Source: Hsuehochloa calcarea
Lineage: Eukaryota; Streptophyta; Magnoliopsida; Poales; Poaceae
Assembly (NCBI GenBank): GCA_036346395.1
Contig: CM070594.1
Span: forward strand, 31,343,385 to 31,407,384
Length of the DNA stretch: 64,000 nucleotides
Reading direction: 5' to 3'
Positions 21,710-32,365 of this stretch are shown piece after piece. The notes beneath the pieces were generated by a model. The model saw only the letters and a list, made by a program, of their open reading frames with translations. It had not been told where the DNA came from and searched no databases. Every line of letters begins with the position of its first letter. Position 1 is the first letter of the stretch. The position numbers and the translations under genes are program-made.

Positions 21710-24700
21710 GATGGTACCGTCGCTCGAAAGTTTCACACCGCTCGAACGATTCCAGATGCACCCCGATATGAGCGAGGGCACACTAGAAGTCCATTATGTG
21801 TGTTTGGTTTGGGTTTTGTTTCCGTGCCTCGATTTCGCAAAATAGAGCTGATGGTACCCGTCGTTCCTGAAAGTTTCACACCGGCTCGGAACTGTTCGAG
21901 ATGCACATCGACATAAGGGAGGCCACTCTAGAAGTCCATTATGGGTGTTTGGTATGGGTTTTCTTTCCGTGCCTCGATTTCGCAAAATGGAGCTGATGGT
22001 ACCCGCCGTTTTGGAAAGTTTCACACCGGCTCGGAACGATTCCAGATGCACCCCGATATGAGCGAGGGCACACTAGAAGTCCATTATGTGTGTTTGGTAT
22101 GGGTTTTCTTTCCGTGCCTCGATTTCACAAAATGGAGCTGATGGGACCCGTCGTTCCTGAAAATTTCACACCGGCTCGGAACGATTCCAGATGCCCATCG
22201 ACATGGGGGCGGGCACTCTAGAAGTCCATTATGGGTGTTTGGTATGGGTTTTCTTTCCGTGCCTCGATTTCGCAAAATGGAGCTGATGGTACCGTCGTTC
22301 CTGAAAATTTCACCCCAGCTCGGAACGATTCCAGATGCCCATCGACATGGGGCCGGGCACTCTAGAAGTCCATTATGGGTGTTTGGTGTGGGTTTTCTTT
22401 CCGTGCCTCTATTTCGCAAAATGGAGCTGATGGTAGCCGTCGTTCCTGAAAATTTCACACCGGCTCGGAACTGTTCGAGATGCACATCGACATAAGGGAG
22501 GCCACTCTAGAAGTCCATTATGGGTGTTTGGTATGGGTTTTCTTTCCGTGCCTCGATTTTGCAAAATGGAGCTGATGGTACCCGTCGTTTTGGAAAGTTT
22601 CACACCGGCTCGGAACGATTCCAGATGCACCCGATATGAGCGAGGGCACACTAGAAGTCCATTATGTGTGTTTGGTATGGGTTTTCTTTCCGTGCCTCGA
22701 TTTCACAAAATGGAGCTGATGGGACCCCTCGTTCCTGAAAATTTCACACCGGCTCGGAACGATTCCAGATGCCCATCGACATGGGGGCGGGCACTCTAGA
22801 AGTCCATTATGGGTGTTTGGTATGGGTTTTCTTTCCGTGCCTCGATTTCGCAAATTGGAGCTGATGGTACCCGTCGTTCCTGAAAATTTCACCCGGCTCG
22901 GAACGATTCCAGATGCCCATCGACATGGGGGCGGGCACTCTAGAAGTCCATTATGGGTGTTTGGTATGGGTTTTCTTTCCGTGCCTCTATTTCGCAAAAT
23001 GGAGCTGATGGTACCCGTCGTTCCTGAAAATTTCACACCGGCTCGGAACGATTCCAGATGCCCATCGACATGGGGCCGGGCACTCTAGAAGTCCATTATG
23101 GGTGTTTGGTATGGGTTTTCTTTCGTGCCTCGATTTCGCAAAATGGAGCTGATGGTACCCGTCGTTCCTGAAAATTTCACACCGGCTCGGAACGATTCCA
23201 AATGACCATCGACATGGGGGCGGGCACTCTAGAAGTCTATTATGGGTGTTTGGTATGGGTTTTCTTTCCGTGCCTCGATTTCGCAAAATGGAGCCGATGG
23301 TACCGCTGCTCTGAAAATTTCACACCGGCTCGGAACGATTCCAGATGCCCATCGACATGGGGGCGGGCACTCTAGAAGTCCATTGTGGGTGTTTGGTATG
23401 GGTTTTCTCTCCGTGCCTCGATTTCGCAAAATGGAGCTGATGGTACCCGTCGTTCCTGAAAATTTCACACCGGCTCGGAACGATTCCAGATGCCCATCGA
23501 CATGGGGGCGGGCACTCTAGAAGTCCATTGTGGGTGTTTGGTATGGGTTTTCTCTCCGTGCCTCGATTTCGCAAAATGGAGAAAATTTCACCCCGGCTCG
23601 GAACGATTCCAGATGCCCATCGACATGGGGGCGGGCACTCTAGAAGTCCATTATGGGTGTTTGGTATGGGTTTTCTTTCCGTGCCTCGATTTCGCAAAAT
23701 GGAGCTGATGGTACCCGTCGTTCCTGAAAATTTCACCCCGGCTCGGAACCATTCCAGATGCCCATCGACATGGGGGCGGGCACTCTAGATGTCCATTATG
23801 GGTGTTTGGTATGGGTTTTCTTTCCGTGCCTCGATTTCGCAAAATAGAGCTATGGTACCCGTCGTTCCTGAAAGTTTCACACCGGCTCGGAACGATTCCA
23901 GATGCCCATCGACATGGGGGCGGGCACTCTAGAAGTCCATTATGGGTGTTTGGTATGGGTTTTCTTTCCGTGCCTCGATTTCGCAAAATGGAGCTGATGG
24001 TACCCGTCGTTCCTGAAAATTTCACCCGGCTCGGAACGATTCCAGATGCCCATCGACATGGGGGCGGGCACTCTAGATGTCCATTATGGGTGTTTGGTAT
24101 GGGTTTTCTTTCCGTGCCTCGATTTCGCAAAATAGAGCTATGGTACCCGTCGTTCCTGAAAGTTTCACACCGGCTCGGAACGATTCCAGATGCACCCCGA
24201 CACGAGGTAGGGCACTCTAGAAGTCCATTATGGGTGTTTGGTATGGGTTTCTTTCCGTGCCTCGATTTCGCAAAATGGAGCTGATGGTACCCGTCGTTCC
24301 TGAAAGTTTCACACTGGCTCGGAACGATTCCAGATGCACGCCGACATGAGCGAGAGCACTCTAGAAGTCCATTATGGGTGTTTGGTATGGGTTTTCTTTC
24401 CGTGCCTCGATTTCGCAAAATGGAGCTGATGGTACCCGTCGTTCCTGAAAGTTTCACACCGGCTCTGAACGATTCCAGATGCACGCCGACATGAGCGAGG
24501 GCACTCTAGAAGTCCATTATGGGTGTTTGGTATGGGTTTTCTTCCGTGCCTCGATTTCGCAAAATAGAGCTGATGGTACCCGTCTTTCTGAAAGTTTCAC
24601 ACCGGCTCGGAACGATTCCAGATGCACCCGACACGGGTAGGGCACTCTAGAAGTCCATTATGGGTGTTTGGTATGGGTTTTCTTTCCGTGCCTCGATTTC

Positions 24701-26602
24701 GCAAAATGGAGCTGATGGTACCGTCGTTCCTAAAGTTTCACACCGGCTCGGAACGATTCCAGATGCACCCCGACATGAGCGAGGCACACTAGAAGTCCAT
24801 TATGTGTGTTTGGTTTGGGTTTTGTTTAGTGCCTCGATTTCGCAAAATAAAGCTGATGGTACCCGTCGTTCTGAAAGTTTCACACCGGCTCGGAACGATT
24901 CCAAATGCACCCGATATGAGCGAGGCACACTAGAAGTCCATTATGTGTGTTTGGTTTGGGTTTTGTTTCCGTGCCTCGATTTCGCAAAATGGAGCTGATG
25001 GTACCCGTCGTTCGGAAAGTTTCACACCGCTCGAACGATTCCAGATGCCCATCGACATGGGGGCGGGCACTCTAGATGTCCATTATGGGTGTTTGGTATG
25101 GGTTTTCTTTCCGTGCCTCGGTTTCGCAAAACAGAGCTATGGTACCCGTCGTTCCTGAAAGTTTCACACCGCTCTAACGATTCCGATGCACCCGACACGA
25201 GGTAGGGCACTCTAGAAGTCCATTATGGGTGTTTGGTATGGGTTTTCTTCCGTGCCTCGATTTCGCAAAATGGAGCTGATGGTACCCGTCGTTCCTGAAA
25301 GTTTCACACCGGCTCGGAACGATTCCAGATGCACGCCGACATGAGCGAGGGCACTCTAGAAGTCCATTATGGGTGTTTGGTATGGGTTTTCTTTCCGTGC
25401 CTCGATTTCGCAAAATGGAGCTGATGGTACCCGCGCCCGAAAAGTTTCACACCGGCTCGGAACGATTCCAGATGCACGCCGACATGAGCGACGGCACTCT
25501 AGAAGTCCATTATGGGTGTTTGGTATGGGTTTTCTTTCCGTGCCTCGATTTCGCAAAATAGAGCTATGGTACCCGTCTTTCCTGAAAGTTTCACACCGGC
25601 TCGGAACGATTCCAGATGCACCCCGACACGAGGTAGGGCACTCTAGAAGTCCATTATGGGTGTTTGGTATGGGTTTTCTTTCCGTGCCTCGATTTCGCAA
25701 AATGGAGCTGATGGTACCCGTCGTGCCAGAAAGTTTCACGCCGGCTCGGAACGATTCCAGATGCACCCCGATATGAGCGAGGGCACACTAGAAGTCCATT
25801 ATGTGTGTTTGGTTTGGGTTTTGTTTCCGTGCCTCGATTTCGCAAAATAGAGCTGATGGTACCCGTCGTTCCTGAAAGTTTCACACCGGCTCGGAACGAT
25901 TCCAGATGCACCCCGATATGAGCGAGGGCACACTAGAAGTCCATTATGTGTGTTTGGTTTGGGTTTTGTTTCCGTGCCTCGATTTCGCAAAATGGAGCTG
26001 ATGGTACCCGTCGTTCCTGAAAGTTTCACACCGGCTCGGAACGATTCCAGATGCCCATCGACATGGGGGCGGGCACTCTAGATGTCCATTATGGGTGTTT
26101 GGTATGGGTTTTCTTTCCGTGCCTCGATTTCGCAAAACAGAGCTATGGTACCCGTCGTTCCTGAAAGTTTCACACCGGCTCGGAACGATTCCAGATGCAC
26201 CCCAACACGAGGTAGGGCACTCTAGAAGTCCATTATGGGTGTTTGGTATGGGTTTCTTTCTGTGCCTCGATTTCGCAAAATGGAGCTGATGGTACCCGTC
26301 GTTCCTGAAAGTTTCACACCGGCTCGGAACGATTCCAGATGCCCATCGACATGGGGGTGGGCACTCTAGAAGTCCATTATGGGTGTTTGGTATGGGTTTT
26401 CTTCCGCGCCTCGATTTACAAAAAAATGAGCTATCGTGCCGTCGCTCTGAAAGTTTCACACCGGCTCGGAACGATTCCAGATGCACCCTGACACGAGGTA
26501 GGGCACTCTAGAAGTCCATTATGGGTGTTTGGTATGGGTTTTCTTTCCGTGCCTCGATTTCGCAAAATGGAGCTGATGGTACCCGTCGTTCCAGAAAGTT
26601 TC
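21710..26602 (+). repeat. 145-bp satellite, array part 2 (about 34 monomers)
   Basis: Resumes in register with part 1 after element B. Subtype order from the left: C-E-C-D-D'-E-C-D-D-D', a run of D, then B-A-A-B-C-C-D twice, then B-D-B. The D' monomer is marked by GGGGCCGGGC, and the following repeat by CCTCTATTTCGC and GGTAGCCGTCG (22431), the same marks as at 13931 and 30851. The D monomer near 23580 is shortened by about 30 bp. The array ends where element C inserts in AAAGTTTC|ACACC. Confidence 0.97.
26598..26602. other. Target-site duplication of element C (left)
   Basis: GTTTC before the terminal TGATACGG, matched by GTTTC at 29857-29861 after GTATCA. In uninterrupted monomers the sequence is AAAGTTTCACACC, so both sides reconstitute the satellite. 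Confidence 0.93.
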
Positions 26603-27724
26603 TGATACGGGGGATGCCCGATCTTCTCAGTGAGGAACCGTGGATAAATGATATGAAGTAGACGATGTCGCTAGCTGAACACTCGCGCCAATGCACGAAC
26701 CCTCAACTCTTTGGAATACGCCCAAAACACACCGGGTAGTTGATCGTCGCGAGACCACGAACGACGATCGCCAAGTCCCCAATTCCCAATGGAACGACGG
26801 CTTGACCTTGAATTGCGGAACGAACCAATGGATCGCCTAGTCCTCTCTCAAAGTCCTCGCATGAACTCTGGTTTCGAAAGAACAAGCAATAGCTATGTTT
26901 CTATTCTTATGCATAAACTGGTCTGAGGTTACAATGGGGGTCTAACCCGCAATATATAGTGCCCCTTCACCTCCTCATGGCTGGCCAAGAGGCCCTACTC
27001 CTACTCTAATTCGGAATTAGAACTCCTACTCCAATTCCGACTCAATCTAAAACAAAAAGGAAACTCTAGTTTTACAACCGTCATATTGTTTCGGTCATAT
27101 CTTTTGACTCCGGAGGAATTTCAGAGTGATCCAGGTTCCGTTGGATCGGGCTTGAAGTTAGCTTTCCAACAAGCCCAAAAACACCTCAATCGGACTTCGT
27201 ATGAGAAAGTTATGACCTTTTTACTTCGGACTATCCTGCTGATTCCGAATCCGAATTTGATGCTGATTCCGAATCCGAATTGAATTCTGAGTTTATTCCG
27301 AATTTGATTTCGGCTGGGGTTGTGGGAGATCTGAATTGGGCTTGAAAATCTTATACAAAACTTGAGCTTTAAGTCTCCTTTTGCTCTCCCATCACACGGG
27401 CTTCTTTCCTCCTTTATCAGCCGCATGGACTGCTTGACTTTCTCCTTCCCAACCGCTTTGACCTTCTTGTCCTTCATCAGTAGGCAACAAATATGGTTAC
27501 CTTCCTCCTTATGCTCCTCCATTACTTTGGCTCCGGCCTCCCTCTCGGTTCCAAAGACTTTAAGTTTATCAAACCTGAGAATGGACAAAGTATTGATTTT
27601 ACGTAGTATCCAATTCTCATGGAAAACACGAGGAAACTCATTAAGAAACAAATGCACCTGTTGTTTTAGAAGTTTAGTTCTTCCTTCATGAACAACCTCA
27701 TAATTAGTAGAGATATCCTCATCA
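26603..27724 (-). repeat. Element C left LTR, reversed
   Basis: The reverse complement closely matches 28735-29856 over its whole 1122 bp with sparse substitutions. Outer end TGATACGGGGG, inner end GATATCCTCATCA. A TATA-like AATATATAGTGC (minus strand GCACTATATATT) is near 26952. ORFs inside mirror those in the right LTR. Confidence 0.92.
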
Positions 27725-28194
27725 TCCTCCCTTTCTTAACCACGGTTAGGGATGGAGTGCTTGCTGCCCCGTGGTTTTGTCATGATGAGTTGATACCTAC
27801 AACTCCTACAATAATCGAGAAGGACGCTAAAGGTAACAATAATGGTGTTGAATTCCATATTCATCACACAAAGGTACGTAAGTGTGATAACTCTAGTGTT
27901 CCTTTGAATATTCTATGTTCTGAATTTAATACGCTTAATTTACGTAATGTGGAATTGATTACTCATGATAAAGTTCTTACTAGAATATCCCCTGATGTAT
28001 CTTTATGCTATCTAATGTTCGATGAACCCATAGAGCTATCTAGTGTGATTGAGAGAGTATCTGAAATTGCGTGTTTGAAATCGCTAGCTAGTACCTACAC
28101 CGTCACTTATAAATTTAATTTGATTGGAAATTTTGGTGTAGACAACACGTTTCATGTTTCTCGAATATGCATTACTTGTGATCGACTTCTTTGA
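27688..28194 (+). CDS. Element C internal ORF 1, unknown function
   Basis: A 168-residue open frame whose first 12 codons lie in the reversed LTR, so the true start is uncertain. I recognise no domain: no Asp-protease, YxDD or zinc-knuckle motif. The composition is ordinary (for example NFGVDNTFHVSRICITCD near the end). FHVSRI recalls the end of integrase but is too short to assign. Probably the 3' part of a degenerate internal region of a non-autonomous element. Confidence 0.35.
   Translation: MNNLIISRDILIILPFLTTVRDGVLAAPWFCHDELIPTTPTIIEKDAKGNNNGVEFHIHHTKVRKCDNSSVPLNILCSEFNTLNLRNVELITHDKVLTRISPDVSLCYLMFDEPIELSSVIERVSEIACLKSLASTYTVTYKFNLIGNFGVDNTFHVSRICITCDRLL
27725..27737 (-). other. Polypurine tract facing the left LTR of element C
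   Basis: Plus-strand TCCTCCCTTTCTT, i.e. AAGAAAGGGAGGA on the minus strand, directly at the inner end of the reversed LTR. The inverted repeat ends here: beyond this PPT the left and right internal flanks no longer match. Confidence 0.85.
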
Positions 28195-29350
28195 ATTGAA
28201 AATGCGTGCTTGGAACAAACCATCGCTTGGACAACATCATGATCACTTAGAGATGAGTTTAAATGTGATTGTCTCTCGCTTAGACATATTTGTAAAGCCC
28301 GCTCGGACATCTTTTGTTGAACAATCATGTATAAACAATCAGAGTTGTGCAATTGAAGAATGGAATAAACAAACAATTTTATCGTCTACATTATATAAAA
28401 CTGATGTTGTAAAGATGAAATATGATTATATGAGCCATTTGTCTACATTTGAAAATGAATTTTGTTTGTCCATTCATAATTTCGATACATACTTACAAAA
28501 GTCAAAGACAACTTCATTTCATGGGTGGGGCAATAATGTGGATAAAAGGCGTGTCGAGATGAATACCTCACATCTATCTAATGGCTATTGTTATACTATT
28601 CCTGATCTGCAAAACCAAAGGGTTTGTAAAACGGATGATAAATATATATACCATGCATATACATTGTTTCCTTTGTCTATCACATTTTCAGTCCATCAAA
28701 AGCCGAGGACGGCTTTTCTTGAAGAAAGGGAGGATGATGAGGATATCTCTACTAATTATGAGGTTGTTCATGAAGGAAGAACTAAATTTCTAAAACAACA
28801 GGTGCATTTGTTTCTTAATGAGTTTCCTTGTGTTTTCCATGAGAATTGGATACTACGTAAAATCAATACTTTGTGCATTCTCAGGTTCGACAAGCTTAAG
28901 GTCTTTGGAACCGAGAGGGTGGCTGGAGCCAAAGCAATAGTGGAGCACAAGGAGGAGGGTAACCATATTTGTTGCCTACTGATGAAGAACAAGAAGGTCA
29001 AAACGGTTGGGAAGGAGAAAGTCAAGCAACCCATGCGGCTGATCAAGGAGGAAAGAAGCCCGTGTGATGGGAGAGCAAAAGAGGACTTAAAGCTCAAGTT
29101 TTGGATAAGATTTTCAAGCCTAATTCAGATCTCCCACAACCCCAACCGAATTCAAATTCGGAATCAACCCAGAATCAAATTCGGATTCGGAATCAGCATC
29201 AAATTCGGATTCGGAATCAGCAGAACAGTCCGAAGTAAAACGGTCATAACTTTCTCATACGAAGTCCGATTTGGGTGGTTTTGGGCTTGTTGGAAAGCTA
29301 ACTTCAAGCCCGATCCAACGGATCCTCCCTCACTCCGAAATTCCTCCTGA
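28154..29350 (+). CDS. Element C internal ORF 2 running into the right LTR
   Basis: A 398-residue frame crosses the PPT (28722-28734) and continues about 205 codons into the right LTR. Around the PPT it reads PRTAFLEEREDDEDIS, so the purine tract is translated as acidic LEERED. Inside the LTR it has FLKQQVHLFLNEFPCVFHEN, which resembles LTR-encoded segments in elements D (35013) and E (41355). This is the pattern of a polyprotein whose C terminus is coded by the 3' LTR, known in CRM centromeric retrotransposons. The upstream 190 residues are unassigned. Confidence 0.5.
   Translation: MFLEYALLVIDFFELKMRAWNKPSLGQHHDHLEMSLNVIVSRLDIFVKPARTSFVEQSCINNQSCAIEEWNKQTILSSTLYKTDVVKMKYDYMSHLSTFENEFCLSIHNFDTYLQKSKTTSFHGWGNNVDKRRVEMNTSHLSNGYCYTIPDLQNQRVCKTDDKYIYHAYTLFPLSITFSVHQKPRTAFLEEREDDEDISTNYEVVHEGRTKFLKQQVHLFLNEFPCVFHENWILRKINTLCILRFDKLKVFGTERVAGAKAIVEHKEEGNHICCLLMKNKKVKTVGKEKVKQPMRLIKEERSPCDGRAKEDLKLKFWIRFSSLIQISHNPNRIQIRNQPRIKFGFGISIKFGFGISRTVRSKTVITFSYEVRFGWFWACWKANFKPDPTDPPSLRNSS
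28722..28734 (+). other. Polypurine tract facing the right LTR of element C
   Basis: AAGAAAGGGAGGA directly before TGATGAGGATATC, the mirror image of 27725-27737. The element therefore has two PPTs facing outward and no PBS. Confidence 0.85.
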
Positions 29351-29856
29351 GTCAAAAGATATGACCGAAACAATATGACGGTTGTAAATTAGAGTTTCCT
29401 TTTTGTTTTAGATTGAGTCGGAATTGGAGTAGGAGTCCTAATTCCGAATTAGAGTAGAAGTAGGGCCTCTTGGCCAGCCATGAGGAGGACAAGAGCACTA
29501 TATATTGAGGGTTAGACCCCCATTGTAACCTCAGACCAGTTTATGCATAATAATAGAAACATAGCTATTGCTTGTTCTTTCGAAACCAGAGTTCATGCGA
29601 GGACTTTGAGAGAGGACTAGGCGATCCATTGATTCGTTCTGCAATTCAAGGTCAAGCCGTCGTTCCATTGGGAATTGGGGACTTGGCGATCGTCGTTCGT
29701 GGTCTCGCGACGATCAACTATCCGGTGTGTTTTGGGCGTATTCCAAAGAGTTGAGGGTTCGTGCATTGGCGCGAGTGTTCAGCTAGCGACATCGTCTACT
29801 TCACATTATTTATCCACGGTTCCTCACTGAGAAGATCGGGCATTCCCCCCGTATCA
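28735..29856 (+). repeat. Element C right LTR
   Basis: 1122 bp, TGATGAGG…GTATCA. CACTATATATTGAG near 29497 is a TATA candidate. Followed by the GTTTC target duplication and satellite. Confidence 0.92.
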
Positions 29857-32365
29857 GTTTCACACCGGCTCGGAACGATTCCAGATGCACGCCGACATGA
29901 GCGAGGGCACTCTAGAAGTCCATTATGGGTGTTTGGTATGGGTTTTCTTTCCGTGCCTCGATTTCGCAAAATAGAGCTGATGGTACCCGTCGTTCCTGAA
30001 AGTTTCACACCGGCTCGGAACGATTCCAGATGCACCCCGACACGAGGTAGGGCACTCTAGAAGTCCATTATGGGTGTTTGGTATGGGTTTTCTTTCCGTG
30101 CCTCGATTTCGCAAAATGGAGCTGATGGTACCCGTCGTTCCTGAAAGTTTCACACCGGCTCGGAACGATTCCAGATGCACCCCGACATGAGCGAGGGCAC
30201 ACTAGAAGTCCATTATGGGTGTTTGGTTTGGGTTTTCTTTCCGTGCCTCGATTTCACAAAATAGAGCTGATGGTACCCGTCGTTCCTGAAAGTTTCACAC
30301 CGGCTCGGAACTGTTCGAGATGCACATCGACATAAGGGAGGCCACTCTAGAAGTCCATTATGGGTGTTTGGTATGGGTTTTCTTTCCGTGCCTCGATTTC
30401 GGAAAATGGAGCTGATGGTACCCGCCGTTTTGGAAAGTTTCACACCGGCTCGGAACGATTCCAGATGCACCCGATATGAGCGAGGGCACACTAGAAGTCC
30501 ATTATGTGTGTTTGGTATGGGTTTTCTTTCCGTGCCTCGATTTCACAAAATGGAGCTGATGGGACCCCTCGTTCCTGAAAATTTCACACCGGCTCGGAAC
30601 GATTCCAGATGCCCATCAACATGGGGGCGGGCACTCTAGAAGTCCATTATGGGTGTTTGGTATGGGTTTTCTTTCCGTGCCTCGATTTCGCAAAATGGAG
30701 CTGATGGTACCGTCGTTCCTGAAAATTTCACCCCAGCTCGGAACGATTCCAGATGCCCATCGACATGGGGCCGGGCACTCTAGAAGTCCATTGTGGGTGT
30801 TTGGTGTGGGTTTTCTTTCCGTGCCTCTATTTCGCAAAATGGAGCTGATGGTAGCCGTCGTTCCTGAAAATTTCACACCGGCTCGGAACTGTTCGAGATG
30901 CACATCGACATAAGGGAGGCCACTCTAGAAGTCCATTATGGGTGTTTGGTATGGGTTTTCTTTCCGTGCCTCGATTTCGCAAAATGGAGCTGATGGTACC
31001 CGTCGTTTTGGAAAGTTTCACACCGTCTCGGAACGATTCCAGATGCACCCGATATGAGCGAGGGCACACTAGAAGTCCATTATGTGTGTTTGGTATGGGT
31101 TTTCTTTCCGTGCCTCGATTTCACAAAATGGAGCTGATGGGACCCCTCGTTCCTGAAAATTTCACACCGGCTCGGAACGATTCCAGATGCCCATCGACAT
31201 GGGGGCGGGCACTCTAGAAGTCCGTTATGGCTGTTTGGTATGGGTTTTCTTTCCGTGCCTCGATTTCGCAAATTGGAGCTGATGGTACCCGTCGTTCCTG
31301 AAAATTTCACCCCGGCTCGGAACGATTCCAGATGCCCATCGACATGGGGGCGGGCACTCTAGAAGTCCATTATGGGTGTTTGGTATGGGTTTTCTTTCCG
31401 TGCCTCTATTTCGCAAAATGGAGCTGATGGTACCCGTCGTTCCTGAAAATTTCACACCGGCTCGGAACGATTCCAGATGCCCATCGACATGGGGGCGGGC
31501 ACTCTAGAAGTCCATTATGGGTGTTTGGTATGGGTTTTCTTTCCGTGCCTCGATTTCGCAAAATGGAGCTGATGGTACCCGTCGTTCCTGAAAATTTCAC
31601 ACCGCTCGGAACGATTCCAGATGCCCATCGACATGGGGCGGGCACTCTAGAAGTCCATTATGGGTGTTTGGTGTGGGTTTTCTTTCCGTGCCTCGATTTC
31701 ATAAAATGGAGCTGATGGTACCCGTCGTTCTGAAAATTTCACACCGGCTCGGAACGATTCCAGATGCCCATCGACATGGGGGCGGGCACTCTAGAAGTCC
31801 ATTATGGGTGTTTGGTATGGGTTTTCTTTCCGTGCCTCGATTTCGCAAAATGGAGCTGATGGTACCCGTCGTTCCTGAAAATTTCACACCGGCTCGGAAC
31901 GATTCCAGATGCCCATCGACATGGGGGCGGGCACTCTAGATGTCCATTGTGGGTGTTTGGTATGGGTTTTCTCTCCGTGCCTCGATTTCGCAAAATGGAG
32001 CTGATGGTACCCGTCGTTCCTGAAAATTTCACCCGGCTCGGAACGATTCCAGATGCCCATCGACATGGGGGGGCACTCTAGAAGTCCATTATGGGTGTTT
32101 GTTATGGGTTTTCTTTCCGTGCCTCGATTTCGCAAAATGGAGCTGATGGTACCCGTCGTTCCTGAAAATTTCACCCGACTCGGAACCATTCGAGATGCCC
32201 ATCGACATGGGGCGGGCACTCTAGATGTCCATTATGGGTGTTTGGTATGGGTTTTCTTTCCGTGCCTCGATTTCGCAAAATAGAGCTATGGTACCCGTCG
32301 TTCCTGAAAGTTTCACACCGGCTCGGAACGATTCCAGATGCCCATCGACATGGGGGCGGGCACTC
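29857..32365 (+). repeat. 145-bp satellite, array part 3 (about 17 monomers)
   Basis: Resumes after element C with A-B-C-E-C-D-D'-E-C-D followed by D monomers. It is broken at CACTC|TAGAAG by the reversed LTR of structure D. The E-C-D-D'-E-C-D block (about 30307-31200) carries the same private changes as the blocks at 13394 and 21888. Confidence 0.97.

Larger units (their letters stand above)
26603..29856 (+). mobile_element. Element C: retroelement with inverted LTRs and a perfect target duplication
   Basis: The two LTRs, each 1122 bp, are in opposite orientation: 26603-27724 on the minus strand and 28735-29856 on the plus strand. Both outer ends are therefore the U5 end (…CCCCGTATCA), and both inner ends start TGATGAGGATATC next to an AAGAAAGGGAGGA polypurine tract. 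No PBS is present. Flanking GTTTC on both sides shows the whole structure entered as one integration. Internal sequence (27725-28734) has two plus-strand ORFs but no reverse transcriptase or integrase. Such a U5-to-U5 product is not expected from normal reverse transcription. Confidence 0.88.

Noticed and set aside
27121..27657. 178-residue minus ORF in the reversed LTR of element C
   Set aside because: It is the same LTR-coded segment as in the right copy (28750-29350), not a separate gene.
11363..32365. CRISPR-like repeat-spacer pattern
   Set aside because: The repeat fills the full 145-bp period with no unique spacers, and the organism is a plant.
11363..32365. Identity with the known rice or maize centromere repeats
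   Set aside because: Period is 145 rather than 155-156 bp and only short chance matches (such as GCACCCCGACAC) came to mind; no extended similarity visible without a search.
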